A stretch of DNA of 64,000 nt from Loktanella sp. 5RATIMAR09 (GCF_001419985.1 NZ_LJAL01000009.1:62001-126000); one strand, 5' to 3'. Positions 8,025-17,452 are shown, counted from the stretch's first letter. Notes: a model not told the origin generated them from the letters alone. Translations and numbers: made by a program.

Positions 8025-9734
8025 ATGTCGTATGATCTGACACCTGTTCCGGAACTTTATGTTTCTTACGAGAGTGCCCAGAAGATGAAGCTGGAAGCAG
8101 CAGAGCTGACCAGCCACGATCTGACACCGCGCCAGATTTGCGATCTGGAATTGCTGATGAACGGCGGCTTTAACCCGCTGAAAGGGTTCTTGGGGCAGGC
8201 TGACTATGAAAGTGTCGTTGATAACATGCGTCTGGCCGACGGTATGCTTTGGCCAATGCCGATTACGCTGGATGTGTCCGAGGGATTTGCCGAGACGGTA
8301 GCGCTTGGTCAGGATATCGCGCTACGTGATCAGGAAGGCGTGATCCTTGCCACGATGACCATCACCGACAAATGGGTCCCGAACAAGGCGCATGAAGCCG
8401 AAAAGGTTTTCGGGGCCGATGACAGCGCGCACCCAGCGGTCAACTACCTGCACAACACGGCTGGCGCTGTTTATCTGGGCGGTCCGGTCACAGGCATCCA
8501 GCAACCCGTACACTATGATTTCCGTGCACGCCGCGACACACCAAACGAATTGCGCGCCTATTTCCGCAAGGTGGGCTGGCGCAAAGTGGTGGCGTTTCAA
8601 ACCCGCAATCCGTTGCACCGCGCGCATCAGGAACTTACCTTCCGCGCCGCAAAAGAGGCGCAGGCCAACCTTTTGATCCATCCGGTCGTGGGCATGACGA
8701 AACCGGGCGATATTGACCACTTCACCCGCGTGCGCTGCTACGAGGCGGTGCTGGACCAGTATCCTTCATCCACGACAACGATGTCTTTGTTGAACCTCGC
8801 TATGCGGATGGCCGGCCCGCGCGAAGCGGTCTGGCACGGTCTAATCCGCAAAAACCACGGCTGCACCCATTTCATCGTGGGCCGCGACCACGCAGGCCCC
8901 GGCAAGAATTCCGCCGGTGAGGATTTTTACGGCCCCTATGATGCACAGGATCTGTTCCGCGAGCATCAGGAAGAAATGGGCATCGAAATGGTCGACTTCA
9001 AGCACATGGTTTATGTGCAGGACCGCGCTCAATATGAACCCGCCGATGAGATTCACGACAAGGACGATGTGACGATCCTAAATATCTCGGGCACCGAATT
9101 GCGCCGCCGATTGTCTGAGGGGCTTGAAATTCCTGAGTGGTTCTCATTCCCTGCTGTCGTAGACGAGTTGCGCAAGACGCGTCCACCGCGGGCAGAACAA
9201 GGCTTCACCGTGTTTTTCACCGGATTTTCGGGTTCTGGCAAATCAACAGTTGCCAATGCGCTGATGGTCAAGCTGATGGAAATGGGCGGGCGGCCTGTTA
9301 CGCTTTTGGACGGTGACATCGTGCGTAAGAACCTGTCATCCGAGTTGGGCTTCAGCAAAGAGCACCGCGATCTGAACATCCGCCGGATCGGCTATGTGGC
9401 CTCCGAGATCACCAAGAACGGCGGTATTGCGATCTGTGCGCCCATTGCGCCCTATGCAACGACCCGCCGTGCGGTCCGTGAAGATGTCGAGCAATTCGGC
9501 GCGTTTATCGAAGTGCATGTCGCGACCTCGATCGAGGAATGCGAGCGGCGCGACCGCAAGGGGCTTTATAAGCTGGCACGTGCAGGCAAGATCAAGGAAT
9601 TCACGGGGATTTCAGACCCCTATGATGTGCCTGAAAACCCTGAACTGCGGTTGGAAACCGAGAGTGTGCCGGTCGACAACTGCGCGCATCAGGTCATTCT
9701 GAAGCTGGAAAGCCTTGGCTTGATCAAGGGCTAA
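8025..9734 (+). CDS. sat: Bifunctional ATP sulfurylase / APS kinase
   Basis: Two sulfate-activation enzymes in one 569-residue chain. Residues about 1-385 are ATP sulfurylase (sulfate + ATP to APS), with the active-site Gln192-x-Arg-Asn and His198-x-x-His201 and a later GRDHAGPG loop. Residues about 395-569 are APS kinase (APS to PAPS), with P-loop GFSGSGKST (Lys about 406) and the DGDIVRKNL motif. The single-chain homo-oligomeric form replaces the separate CysDN heterodimer. The ATG at 8025 has GAG six bases upstream; another at 8019 is possible, and the much longer open frame upstream has no ribosome site. No other sulfur gene lies nearby. Confidence 0.92.
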   Translation: MSYDLTPVPELYVSYESAQKMKLEAAELTSHDLTPRQICDLELLMNGGFNPLKGFLGQADYESVVDNMRLADGMLWPMPITLDVSEGFAETVALGQDIALRDQEGVILATMTITDKWVPNKAHEAEKVFGADDSAHPAVNYLHNTAGAVYLGGPVTGIQQPVHYDFRARRDTPNELRAYFRKVGWRKVVAFQTRNPLHRAHQELTFRAAKEAQANLLIHPVVGMTKPGDIDHFTRVRCYEAVLDQYPSSTTTMSLLNLAMRMAGPREAVWHGLIRKNHGCTHFIVGRDHAGPGKNSAGEDFYGPYDAQDLFREHQEEMGIEMVDFKHMVYVQDRAQYEPADEIHDKDDVTILNISGTELRRRLSEGLEIPEWFSFPAVVDELRKTRPPRAEQGFTVFFTGFSGSGKSTVANALMVKLMEMGGRPVTLLDGDIVRKNLSSELGFSKEHRDLNIRRIGYVASEITKNGGIAICAPIAPYATTRRAVREDVEQFGAFIEVHVATSIEECERRDRKGLYKLARAGKIKEFTGISDPYDVPENPELRLETESVPVDNCAHQVILKLESLGLIKG

Positions 9735-9748
9735 GGTATTGGTTTTTA

Positions 9749-9778
9749 AGGTAGGGTGGATCAAGATCCACCTTACCT
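9749..9778. repeat. Short palindrome, copy A of a dispersed element
   Basis: 14-base arms (9749-9762 and 9765-9778) with one G/A difference surround a two-base AA centre. The core GGTGGATCAAGATCCACC plus the following TTAC matches the plan of a second copy at 51140. It sits between the convergent sat-cysC and DUF1150 genes and may end both transcripts, but it has no good T run on either side. Confidence 0.7.
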
Positions 9779-9780
9779 GA

Positions 9781-10005
9781 TCACTGTACCGTGACAGGCT
9801 GCATGTTGTTTTCGCGGGCCAGATGAAAGGCCAGCTTGCGATCAGCAACCAGCGCGAGTTGTTCGCCATCTGCGTTGTGCACTGAAAACAGCTCTTCCAG
9901 ATCACCGACACGTTCGCGCATTTCCTCGGGAAGGTCCGTTGCAAGGATAGGTTTCACGTAAACAATGCCTTGCCCGAGCTTTTCGAGATCAAATTTTGTA
10001 TTCAT
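9781..10005 (-). CDS. DUF1150 family protein
   Basis: A 74-residue protein with no signal peptide or membrane helix. Its pattern (G-IVYVKPI near residue 15, then EELFSVHNADGEQLALVADR) is that of the DUF1150 family, a small alphaproteobacterial family usually found directly after an Hsp20 gene. The function is unknown; the constant pairing suggests a role with the small heat-shock protein. It starts four bases after the hsp20 stop, and its ribosome site AAGGGATAAG contains that stop codon, so the two are almost certainly translated together. Confidence 0.8.
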   Translation of the reverse strand: MNTKFDLEKLGQGIVYVKPILATDLPEEMRERVGDLEELFSVHNADGEQLALVADRKLAFHLARENNMQPVTVQ

Positions 10006-10008
10006 AAC

Positions 10009-10422
10009 TTATCCCTTCCTGATTTTGATCGTTTGAACAACACGCTGCGGGACCGCGCGGGTCAGATCGACGTGCAGCAGACCGTTTTCCATGATCGCCT
10101 CGCCGACATCGACGCCATCAGCCAGTACAAAAGAGCGCTGGAATTGACGCGCGGCGATCCCGCGATGCAGGAAGATGCGTCCTTCGCTGTCGTCAGATTG
10201 GCGGCCACGGATGACCAGCGCGTTGTCTTCAACAGTGATTGACAGATCCCCTTCCGCGAAACCGGCAACGGCCAGTGTGATGCGATAGGAATTTTCCGAA
10301 GTCTGTTCAATGTTGTAGGGCGGGTACCCTTCGTTGCCGCTTTTCGCGGTCCGTTCGACCAGCCGTTCCAGCTGTTCGAAACCCAAAAGGAACGGATGCG
10401 TTCCCAAAGCCAATTTTGTCAT
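10009..10422 (-). CDS. Small heat-shock protein, Hsp20/IbpA family
   Basis: A 137-residue ATP-independent chaperone that binds unfolding proteins. The alpha-crystallin domain runs from about residue 35 to 128 (YRITLAVAGFAEGDLSITVE, then LVIRGR), with the conserved A-x-x-x-N/D-G-L element near the end (ENGLLHVDL) and a short C-terminal tail. It heads a two-gene unit with the DUF1150 gene. A sigma32-like promoter lies about 58 bases upstream of the start. The ribosome site AAAGGGC is 7 bases before the ATG. I checked the leader for a ROSE-type RNA thermometer and could not make a convincing one. Confidence 0.92.
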   Translation of the reverse strand: MTKLALGTHPFLLGFEQLERLVERTAKSGNEGYPPYNIEQTSENSYRITLAVAGFAEGDLSITVEDNALVIRGRQSDDSEGRIFLHRGIAARQFQRSFVLADGVDVGEAIMENGLLHVDLTRAVPQRVVQTIKIRKG

Positions 10423-10486
10423 AAGACATGCCCTTTATTGAAGCGACTGTCAGGTTGTGGCCCCGTTGTGGCGACCGCTATCAAAA

Positions 10487-10515
10487 ATATGGGTGTGGAT
10501 CGGGCATTGATCAAG
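10487..10515 (-). promoter_or_regulatory. Sigma32 (RpoH)-like promoter of hsp20
   Basis: On the minus strand CTTGAT (10510-10515) is separated by 16 bases from CCCATAT (10487-10493). This fits the heat-shock consensus CTTGAA / CCCATNT and implies a start near 10480. No CIRCE element is present here. Confidence 0.55.
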
Positions 10516-10586
10516 AGGAAGTATTAGGTTCTTGATGCTTTCACATTATACAGTGGGACAATACCCCGCCCTTGAATGAGCAGTTG

Positions 10587-10805
10587 ATGAACACTTCGAA
10601 CAAAATGGAAGAAGTCGATGTCCTTCGGGTCAAGCTCGAAGTGATGCGCCGCGAGCACCGTGATCTGGACGAAGCGATCGAGGCGCTACATGATCGCGGC
10701 TCGGCTGATATGCTGACGATCAAGCGGTTGAAAAAGCAAAAGCTTGCGTTGAAAGACCGGATTGCCCAGCTCGAAGACCGCATTTTACCTGATATCATTG
10801 CATAA
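10587..10805 (+). CDS. DUF465 (YdcH-like) coiled-coil protein
   Basis: A 72-residue protein, mostly charged and helical, with heptad-like spacing throughout (REHRDLDEAIEAL; LTIKRLKKQKLALKDRIAQLE). This is the signature of DUF465/YdcH proteins. The role is unknown; these proteins are predicted cytoplasmic helical hairpins. The ATG at 10587 is preferred to a TTG at 10572, although an internal ATG at 10605 cannot be excluded because no ribosome site is strong. It precedes purE by 72 bases. Confidence 0.75.
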   Translation: MNTSNKMEEVDVLRVKLEVMRREHRDLDEAIEALHDRGSADMLTIKRLKKQKLALKDRIAQLEDRILPDIIA

Positions 10806-10819
10806 CTCGCCAGAGGGCA

Positions 10820-10847
10820 TTGCCGCGCCGCAGGGCTTGGCTATAGT
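10820..10847 (+). promoter_or_regulatory. Possible sigma70 promoter of purEK
   Basis: TTGCCG (10820-10825), 16 bases, TATAGT (10842-10847), in the short gap before purE. The -10 is good, the -35 moderate. Confidence 0.35.
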
Positions 10848-10877
10848 GCCGCTTCGTTTTGAAGGTGGGACAATATC

Positions 10878-11366
10878 ATGAGCAAACCCCTTGTTGGTAT
10901 CATTATGGGTAGCCAGTCGGACTGGCCCACGATGCGTGAAGCGGCAGATGTGCTTGATGCTTTGGGGGTTCCTTACGAGGCCAAGATTGTCTCGGCGCAC
11001 CGGACCCCTGACCGGCTTTGGGAGTATGGTAAAACTGCGGTGGACCGTGGTTTGCACGTGATTATCGCGGGCGCCGGGGGTGCTGCGCATTTGCCCGGCA
11101 TGATGGCGTCGAAAACCCGGGTGCCTGTGATTGGCGTGCCTGTTCAGACGCAGGCCCTCTCAGGTGTAGACAGCCTTTATTCCATTCTGCAAATGCCGCG
11201 CGGTTATCCTGTGGCAACAATGGCGATTGGTGCGGCGGGTGCCAAGAATGGCGGTTTGATGGCGGCGGGTATTCTTGCGCTTCATGACGCTGATCTGGCT
11301 GCGCGATTGGACCAATGGCGCAGCGATTTGAGTGCTTCTATTCCGGATGAACCCAGCGATGTCTAA
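10878..11366 (+). CDS. purE: N5-carboxyaminoimidazole ribonucleotide mutase PurE
   Basis: PurE converts N5-CAIR to CAIR in de novo purine synthesis. The 162-residue protein shows the class I pattern: GSQSDWPTM at about 11-19 (phosphate-binding loop), SAHRTPDR with the catalytic histidine near residue 46, and [11 protein letters not shown] near 70-80. AAGGTGG before the ATG supports the start. The final bases overlap the start of purK by 8 (ATGTCTAA), so the two-step PurK-PurE carboxylation pathway is made from one coupled transcript. Confidence 0.96.
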   Translation: MSKPLVGIIMGSQSDWPTMREAADVLDALGVPYEAKIVSAHRTPDRLWEYGKTAVDRGLHVIIAGAGGAAHLPGMMASKTRVPVIGVPVQTQALSGVDSLYSILQMPRGYPVATMAIGAAGAKNGGLMAAGILALHDADLAARLDQWRSDLSASIPDEPSDV

Positions 11367-12429
11367 CCCTCTTCCTGTCGGGGCCACGATCGGTATTTTG
11401 GGCGGTGGTCAGTTGGGTCGCATGCTGGCCGTTGCTGCAAGCCGCCTTGGCCTCAAAACCCATATCTTTGAACCGGGCGCGAATGCACCTGCGGGCGATG
11501 TCGCGCACCGCGTCACGACCGCCGCCTACGATGACGTCGCGGCGCTGACGGCTTTTGGAAATGCGGTTGATGTCATCACATATGAGTTCGAGAATATCCC
11601 GACCAGTGCACTCGATTTGCTGGAAAAGCTGGCTCCGATCCATCCGGGGCGTCAGGCATTGGCCACCAGTCAGGACCGTTTGACCGAAAAGACCTTCCTG
11701 CAGGATTTGGGGCTGCAAACTGCGCCCTTTGCGGATGTCGGCAATGCCGAAGATCTGGATGCCGCATTGGCCGCCATTGGCACGCCTGCGATCCTGAAAA
11801 CGCGGCGGATGGGCTATGACGGCAAGGGGCAGGCGCGGATCTTGACGCCGGATGATGCGACCACCGCACTTGCCGATATGGCAGGTGCACCTGCGATCCT
11901 GGAAGGCTTTGTGAATTTCAGCCATGAGGTATCAGTTATTGGTGCACGTGGGCCTGACGGGTCGGTGGCATGCTACGATCCGGGCGAAAACGTACACGAG
12001 GCGGGTATTTTGCGCACCACGACCGTCCCTGCGAAACTGACGCCCGGCCAGCGCACGGATGCCGTGCTGATTGCTGCGCGTATTCTGAATGCGCTGGACT
12101 ATGTCGGTGTCATGGGGGTCGAGCTCTTCGTGACCCCGCAGGGTTTGATCGTGAATGAAATCGCGCCGCGTGTGCATAATTCGGGCCACTGGACGCAGAA
12201 CGGCTGCACGATTTGCCAGTTTGAGCAGCATATCCGCGCCGTGGCAGGCTGGCCCTTGGGGGACGGTTCGCGTCATGCCGATGTGGTGATGGAGAACCTG
12301 ATCGGCGATGACATGGACCGTGTGCCGGAACTGGCCAAGACGGATGCGGCGATCCACCTTTATGGCAAGGCCGAGGTAAAGGCAGGGCGCAAGATGGGCC
12401 ATATCAATCGGGTTTTGAAACCCGCTTAG
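11359..12429 (+). CDS. purK: N5-carboxyaminoimidazole ribonucleotide synthase PurK
   Basis: PurK is an ATP-grasp enzyme that joins bicarbonate to AIR. The 356-residue protein begins with a Rossmann-like GGGQLGRM (about 15-22). The ATP-grasp body follows ([12 protein letters not shown] near 150; [13 protein letters not shown] near 180), and the ENIAPR-like segment [15 protein letters not shown] near 270. The ATG at 11359 lies inside the purE stop region. Convergent with the following minus-strand lipase-like gene; their last four bases overlap. Confidence 0.95.
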   Translation: MSNPLPVGATIGILGGGQLGRMLAVAASRLGLKTHIFEPGANAPAGDVAHRVTTAAYDDVAALTAFGNAVDVITYEFENIPTSALDLLEKLAPIHPGRQALATSQDRLTEKTFLQDLGLQTAPFADVGNAEDLDAALAAIGTPAILKTRRMGYDGKGQARILTPDDATTALADMAGAPAILEGFVNFSHEVSVIGARGPDGSVACYDPGENVHEAGILRTTTVPAKLTPGQRTDAVLIAARILNALDYVGVMGVELFVTPQGLIVNEIAPRVHNSGHWTQNGCTICQFEQHIRAVAGWPLGDGSRHADVVMENLIGDDMDRVPELAKTDAAIHLYGKAEVKAGRKMGHINRVLKPA

Positions 12430-13151
12430 TCGGTCCCGAAGATAATCCCTGTCAGGCTCAGGCTGCGGTCGAATTCGCCGTCGCGCAGAAAGGCCACGAC
12501 CTCTTCGATGACCAGCGGATTGTTCATCATGAAGGTGTGGGTGACTGGCAGGACGATGTGGTCTTTCATGCCCTCTAGGCGCGTGGATGCGACCGACACT
12601 TTTCCATCATCCGGGCCTTCGATCAGGGCGGAATAAACAGGGTTAAGGGTGCGGTTTCCTGCTATGATCCCGATTTCATAGGGAATTTCCGCCAGTTGGT
12701 TGGGCAGGCTCCCTGCCTCAGTTCCCAGTTGCAGGCCAGCGGGCCCATTGACCCATTGGAATGGTTCAAAGTCGCCAAAGATGTCAACCAGCTCTGACCC
12801 GCCATTGGGTGGCCCCAGCATCACGACGCGTCCCATCTTGTCGGGCCGGTTGTTGGTCAGCCAGGCGCGCACCAATATACCGCCCATCGAGTGGGTCACA
12901 AAATTCACGCGGCGGTCACCACAGGCGGCCACATCTTCGGGGAGATTCTGTTGCACCAGTGTCGGGATGTCCCTCTCTGTCGAGGGGTAGCCGCGGTTCA
13001 CGACGAAATACCCTTCGTCTTCGAGTACAAATTGAAGGGGGGTCAGCGATATTTCGGTCCGCGCGAGACCGTGCAGCATGACAACGCACTCTTGCGCGAC
13101 AGCTGCGCCAGAGAGGAAAATGCCGAAAAGTGATGTCCATATCAGTCTCAT
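12426..13151 (-). CDS. Exported alpha/beta hydrolase, lipase-like
   Basis: A 241-residue protein with a signal peptide (residues 1-19, ending AAVA before Gln). The mature part starts with [11 protein letters not shown], the oxyanion-hole region of alpha/beta hydrolases, and carries the nucleophile motif T-H-S-M-G-G (Ser about 100). An aspartate-containing loop and [11 protein letters not shown] near the end supply plausible Asp and His. This layout matches small secreted esterases or lipases of the triacylglycerol lipase/PGAP1-like group. The substrate is unknown. The start at 13151 gives a clean signal peptide; the longer frame overlaps the upstream EamA gene. Probably the last gene of the minus-strand group. 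Confidence 0.8.
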   Translation of the reverse strand: MRLIWTSLFGIFLSGAAVAQECVVMLHGLARTEISLTPLQFVLEDEGYFVVNRGYPSTERDIPTLVQQNLPEDVAACGDRRVNFVTHSMGGILVRAWLTNNRPDKMGRVVMLGPPNGGSELVDIFGDFEPFQWVNGPAGLQLGTEAGSLPNQLAEIPYEIGIIAGNRTLNPVYSALIEGPDDGKVSVASTRLEGMKDHIVLPVTHTFMMNNPLVIEEVVAFLRDGEFDRSLSLTGIIFGTD

Positions 13152-13203
13152 GACCCATAGGTAGCATCCATGGGGACGTGCAAAAGCCCAAAAGTGCATA
13201 AAC

Positions 13204-14040
13204 CTACCGTCGCGCAATCAGCGACACGGCGATCCCGCCAAGAACCAGTGCGCCTGCTGCGATCAGGCGATGGGTCAGCGGTTCGCCCAAAAACAGCACG
13301 CCCGCGGTTACGGCGATAACAGGCACACTGAGTTGTGCGATCCCCGCAACGGTGGTCGGCAATTCGGGCAGGGCACGATACCACAGCGCGTATCCAAGCC
13401 CCGATGTGATTGCCCCTGCAACTACGGCAGTCAAAATGGCCGGTGCGGGCATGTCGCCAATACCTGTGCCAAGCATCACCATTGCCACCAGCGGCAGGCA
13501 GAGCAGGAAATTGCTCGCAGTCGCACCCAAGGGGTCGGCTTCGGCCCGTCCCAAGAGCGTGTAGGCGGCCCAGGCTATGCCGGCGGTAACCATCGAAATG
13601 GCGCCACCAATGGGCACAGTGACATCGCCACCGGGCCAAAGCAGCACACAGAGGCCGGTGAGTGCAATTGCAGCGCCGACCCACCGCAAGAGGGGGATCG
13701 TACTGCCTTCGATGGCCGCCCATCCGAAGACAACGATCTGCAGAACACCAAAGAGGATGAGCGCGCCAAGACCCGCGTCGAGCGTGATGTAGGCCCATGA
13801 AAAGCCGATCATGTAGATCGCGAGCGCCAGCGCGCCTGCGCAACGGCGCGTGGTAAAAACCTTTGGGCGCGGCGCTTTGCGGGCTATCACCAAGACCCAT
13901 AGCATCGCCGCACCTGCCCCCGTCCGGATGGTGGCGAAATCCATGGGGTCCATGCCTTGCAGCGCCACGCCGATCCGGTTGAGGATCGAGTTGGCGGCGA
14001 AGGCGCACATTGTCAGTGCGACAAGGGCAAAGAGCCGCAT
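13204..14040 (-). CDS. EamA-family (DMT) inner-membrane transporter
   Basis: A 278-residue protein made of ten hydrophobic helices in two EamA halves (about 1-130 and 140-275), ending in a short basic tail (SLIARR). Drug/metabolite transporters of this group export amino acids or other small metabolites; the substrate cannot be told here. It starts 18 bases after the dehydrogenase stop and belongs to the same minus-strand run. The lipase-like gene begins about 50 bases downstream. Confidence 0.85.
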   Translation of the reverse strand: MRLFALVALTMCAFAANSILNRIGVALQGMDPMDFATIRTGAGAAMLWVLVIARKAPRPKVFTTRRCAGALALAIYMIGFSWAYITLDAGLGALILFGVLQIVVFGWAAIEGSTIPLLRWVGAAIALTGLCVLLWPGGDVTVPIGGAISMVTAGIAWAAYTLLGRAEADPLGATASNFLLCLPLVAMVMLGTGIGDMPAPAILTAVVAGAITSGLGYALWYRALPELPTTVAGIAQLSVPVIAVTAGVLFLGEPLTHRLIAAGALVLGGIAVSLIARR

Positions 14041-14058
14041 TATGCGGGCCCGCGCGCG

Positions 14059-14904
14059 TTATCCACGGTTGTAAGCTGCCGTGACCAGTGCTGCGGGATC
14101 TTTTGCTCCCAGACCTTCAGCGAGCGCCTGTTTTTGACGTTCACCTGCCTCCGCCAGAATAGGGGAGGTGAGCCCGTAGGCCTCGGCCACGCGTTGAAAG
14201 ACGCCGTTGTCTTTGTGGGCTGCCTGGATTTCGAAGCCTACCGTTTCATCAGCGCCGAGGATTTTGGGAATACGGTCTGCGATCATCGGCATGCCGGCGG
14301 GGCCACCGCAGAGGATGCGTAATGCAGTTTCCAGCGGAAGGCCGGCGCGTTTCGCAAGTGGCATCATGTCATCAAGGCCGCTGAAGTAGCACTGTATCAT
14401 GCTGTTGTTGATTGTTTTCATCACAAGGCCTGAACCAAGGGGGCCTACGTGGAAGATGCGGCCAGAGATGTTGCTGACCACGTCCTGCGCACGTCCCGCC
14501 GCTGCTTCGCTACCGCCGATAAAAACGCCGCATTGTCCTGCAAGCACAAGTTCTGGTCCGCCCGAAATCGGGGCATCGACGGCCAGAGAGCCTTTGGCTT
14601 CAATCCGCGCAATGCGGTCTTTGAGGATCGTAGGGACGACCGTGCTGGTGTCGATGATAATCTTGCCGGTCAGGTCCAGCGCAAGGCAGCTGTCAAGAAC
14701 TGAGGCCACGGCCGTGTCGTCAAGCAGGCTGAGGATGAGCGTATCACAGGCGTTCACAAGACTGGCGAGGTCTGACGTGGTGGTGATGCCATCCACTGCG
14801 CGGCCACTCCGGGTCCAGCCTTGGACGCTATGCCCTTGCGCCTGCATCCGCTGTGCAATCGCGCCGCCCATGCGCCCCAATCCGATGATCCCGATCTGTG
14901 TCAT
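14059..14904 (-). CDS. NAD(P)-dependent beta-hydroxyacid dehydrogenase (HIBADH family)
   Basis: A 281-residue enzyme of the 3-hydroxyisobutyrate dehydrogenase superfamily. It has an N-terminal Rossmann motif GIIGLGRMGGAIA (about 4-16), a substrate-binding DAPISGG segment (near 120), and the catalytic-lysine region GLVMKTINNSM (near 168). The family oxidises beta-hydroxyacids or reduces the matching semialdehydes (3-hydroxyisobutyrate, tartronate semialdehyde, glyoxylate); this member's substrate is not clear. AGGAGGCGG directly before the ATG is the strongest ribosome site of the group. It lies 62 bases after carboxynorspermidine synthase. Confidence 0.85.
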   Translation of the reverse strand: MTQIGIIGLGRMGGAIAQRMQAQGHSVQGWTRSGRAVDGITTTSDLASLVNACDTLILSLLDDTAVASVLDSCLALDLTGKIIIDTSTVVPTILKDRIARIEAKGSLAVDAPISGGPELVLAGQCGVFIGGSEAAAGRAQDVVSNISGRIFHVGPLGSGLVMKTINNSMIQCYFSGLDDMMPLAKRAGLPLETALRILCGGPAGMPMIADRIPKILGADETVGFEIQAAHKDNGVFQRVAEAYGLTSPILAEAGERQKQALAEGLGAKDPAALVTAAYNRG

Positions 14905-14966
14905 GTCCGCCTCCTGATCTGGGCGTGATTTGATACCGGATCACCGGAAAAGGGAAGGTGGGTCGC

Positions 14967-16208
14967 CTATGCGGCATCCCACGCGCGGTCGCCTTTGGCA
15001 TCTTTGACGCGTGTGGGCAGGCCGATCTTGTCGAGCAGTACGAAAAGCGGTTTTGGGTCCAGCTCTTCAACATTCATCATCTTGCCGTGGTCATAGGTGC
15101 CGTCGGCGATGCGCATGGCCACCGCGACTGGCGGCACACCGGCGGTATAGGAGATACCTTGGCTTCCGACCTCGTTGAAGGCGTCTTTGTGGTCGGCGAC
15201 ATTGTAGACGAAAACCTCGACGTCCTCGCCGTCCTTGGTGCCTTTGACCAGATCGCCGATGCAGGTCTTGCCGGTGTAATTCGGCGCAAGGCTGGACGGA
15301 TCGGGAAGAACGGCTTTCACAACTTTCAGCGGCACGACTTCAAGTCCCTCAGCGGTGGTGACAGGCTGTTCGGACAGAAGGCCAAGGTTTTGCAGTACGG
15401 TAAAGACGTTGATGTAGTGATCGCCAAAGCCCATCCAGAACCGGATATCGGCCTGCGGGTAGTTGGCTGCGAGCGAGTGCACTTCGTCGTGGCCGGACAT
15501 ATAGGCCTTTTGTTTGCCAACGACGGGGAGGTCCCATTCGCGGCCCACCTCGAACATCTTGTTTTCCTGCCATTTGCCGTTTTGCCAGCTGTAGACGGTG
15601 CCGGTGAATTCGCGGAAATTGATCTCGGGGTCGAAGTTGGTCGAGAAATATTTGCCGTGGTTGCCCGCGTTGATATCGACGATGTCGATTGAGGTGACTT
15701 CATCCATGTATTCATCAACCGCAAAGCGCGCAAAGGCATTGACCATGCCCGGATCAAAGCCCGCGCCAAGGATCGCCGTGACCCCAGCGGCGGCGCAATC
15801 TTCGCGGCGCTTCCACTCATAGTTGGCGTACCACGGCGGTGTTTCGCAGATTTTGGCAGGGTCTTCGTGGATCGCGGTGTCGATATAGGCGGCCCCTGTC
15901 TGGATGCAGGCCTCAAGCACAGTCATGTTCACAAAAGGCGAGCCTACGTTGATCACGATCTGGCAGCCGGTTTGCTGGATCAGCTCGGCCACAGCCGCGC
16001 TATCCATCCCGTCCACAGCATGGGCCTTTAGAATACCGTCCTGTTTCATCGCGGATTTTTCATGCACGCTGTCAATGATCGCCTCGCATTTGGCGATTGT
16101 TCTGCTTGCGATATGGATGTCGCCGAGCACGTCATTGTTCTGCGCACATTTATGCGCGACAACCTGTGCGACGCCACCTGCGCCGATGATCAAGACATTG
16201 CGTTTCAT
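14967..16208 (-). CDS. Carboxynorspermidine synthase (saccharopine dehydrogenase family)
   Basis: The enzyme condenses L-aspartate semialdehyde with a diamine (putrescine or diaminopropane) and reduces the imine with NADPH, giving carboxy(nor)spermidine. The 413-residue protein has the Rossmann glycines LIIGAGGVAQVVAHK (about 4-18) and the saccharopine-dehydrogenase fold. Assignment to the polyamine branch rests on family resemblance and on nspC 27 bases upstream in the same direction; the two form the alternative spermidine pathway common in alphaproteobacteria. A lysine-forming saccharopine dehydrogenase is the main alternative, but the neighbour argues against it. Confidence 0.88.
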   Translation of the reverse strand: MKRNVLIIGAGGVAQVVAHKCAQNNDVLGDIHIASRTIAKCEAIIDSVHEKSAMKQDGILKAHAVDGMDSAAVAELIQQTGCQIVINVGSPFVNMTVLEACIQTGAAYIDTAIHEDPAKICETPPWYANYEWKRREDCAAAGVTAILGAGFDPGMVNAFARFAVDEYMDEVTSIDIVDINAGNHGKYFSTNFDPEINFREFTGTVYSWQNGKWQENKMFEVGREWDLPVVGKQKAYMSGHDEVHSLAANYPQADIRFWMGFGDHYINVFTVLQNLGLLSEQPVTTAEGLEVVPLKVVKAVLPDPSSLAPNYTGKTCIGDLVKGTKDGEDVEVFVYNVADHKDAFNEVGSQGISYTAGVPPVAVAMRIADGTYDHGKMMNVEELDPKPLFVLLDKIGLPTRVKDAKGDRAWDAA

Positions 16209-16235
16209 ATATCCAAAAGACCTCTTGTTGTAGTT

Positions 16236-17330
16236 TCAGGAAAGCGCGGCGGCGAAATCGTCGTAGTCGAAATCGCGCACCAAACGGACCGTACCATCCA
16301 ATTCGCGGATGGCGATGCTGGGCATCTTGACCCCGTTAAACCAGTTTTTCTTGACCATCGTGTAACCTGCGGCGTCCTGAAACGAAAGCCGATCACCTGC
16401 CTTGAGCGGGGCAGCAAAGCGGAATTCGCCAAAGATATCGCCCGCGAGACAGGATTTTCCGCAGATCATCCATTCATGGTCGCCGGTATTGGGTGCTATT
16501 TTGGCAGGCTCACGGTAGATGATCAGGTCAAGCATATGCGCCTCGATCGAGCTGTCGACGATGGCGAGGTTCTTGCCGTTGTGCATGGTGTCGAGGACAG
16601 TGACTTCGAGCGTCGCGGCCCCTGTGATCGCGGCCTCTCCGGGTTCGAGGTAGACCTGTACGCCGTAGGTTTGTGCAAAGGATTTCAGCCGCGCGGCAAG
16701 GCGGTCCAGCGGATAGCCCTCGCCTGTAAAATGGATGCCGCCGCCAAGGCTGATCCAGTCCATTTTGTGGATAACGGCGCCAAAACGGTCTTCGATCAGC
16801 GCAAGCATTTCGTCGAAACGGTCGAAATCGTCATTTTCGCAGTTGTTGTGGAACATCAGCCCGCTGATCTGTTCGGCGACTTGTGCAATCTCGGCGGGGT
16901 CATGTTCGCCCAAGCGGCTAAACGGGCGGGCAGGGTCGGCAAGGTCGAACTCGGATGTGGAAACGCCAGGATTAACACGCAGGCCGCGAATGTGGCCTTC
17001 GGATGCGTCCGCGAATTTCTGTAGCTGGCCGATGGAATTGAAGAGAATTTTGTCGGAATGCTCCAGAACCTCGGCGATTTCGTGATCGGCGTAGGCCACC
17101 GAATAGGCGTGTGTTTCGCCTGCGAATTTTTCTTTACCCAAACGGACCTCATACAAAGAGGAGGAGGTTGTGCCGTCCATATAGTCGGACATCAGATCAA
17201 AGACGGACCATGTGGCAAAGCACTTGAGTGCCAATAGGGATTTGGCGCCGGAATTCTCGCGCAGCCACGCGATCTTTTCGAGGTTTGGCAACAGGCGGGC
17301 TTTGTCGATCAGGTAATATGGTGTTTGCAT
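16236..17330 (-). CDS. nspC: Carboxynorspermidine/carboxyspermidine decarboxylase NspC
   Basis: NspC is a PLP enzyme of the alanine-racemase-fold decarboxylase group that removes CO2 from carboxyspermidine or carboxynorspermidine. In the 364-residue protein the PLP lysine is within LLALKCFATW (about 33-42). The glycine-rich phosphate loop (SLGGGIHFTGEGY) is near 200, and the C-terminal catalytic Cys region (ICGKSCLAGDIFGE) is near 285. First gene of the minus-strand run that continues with carboxynorspermidine synthase, so spermidine-type polyamine is made here without S-adenosylmethionine decarboxylase. Confidence 0.93.
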   Translation of the reverse strand: MQTPYYLIDKARLLPNLEKIAWLRENSGAKSLLALKCFATWSVFDLMSDYMDGTTSSSLYEVRLGKEKFAGETHAYSVAYADHEIAEVLEHSDKILFNSIGQLQKFADASEGHIRGLRVNPGVSTSEFDLADPARPFSRLGEHDPAEIAQVAEQISGLMFHNNCENDDFDRFDEMLALIEDRFGAVIHKMDWISLGGGIHFTGEGYPLDRLAARLKSFAQTYGVQVYLEPGEAAITGAATLEVTVLDTMHNGKNLAIVDSSIEAHMLDLIIYREPAKIAPNTGDHEWMICGKSCLAGDIFGEFRFAAPLKAGDRLSFQDAAGYTMVKKNWFNGVKMPSIAIRELDGTVRLVRDFDYDDFAAALS

Positions 17331-17420
17331 GGTCGGGTCCCTCCGGTTGGGCGTGTTCTGGCGGGTGCTTAGCCTGCATCGCTTTGCACCGAAAGTAGTC
17401 TTTTTACATGTCGATCAAGC

Positions 17421-17452
17421 AAAAAGGGCGGTCCCTTGCGGAACCGCCCTTC
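17421..17452 (-). terminator. Terminator of groESL
   Basis: A strong stem (AAGGGCGGTCCC paired with GGAACCGCCCTT, arms within 17424-17452) around TTGC is followed on the minus strand by TTTTT. It lies 48 bases after the groEL stop. Confidence 0.85.

Noticed and set aside
10423..10480. ROSE-type RNA thermometer before hsp20
   Set aside because: The leader around AAAGGGC could not be folded by eye into the usual hairpin that hides the ribosome site, and the UUGCU element is missing.
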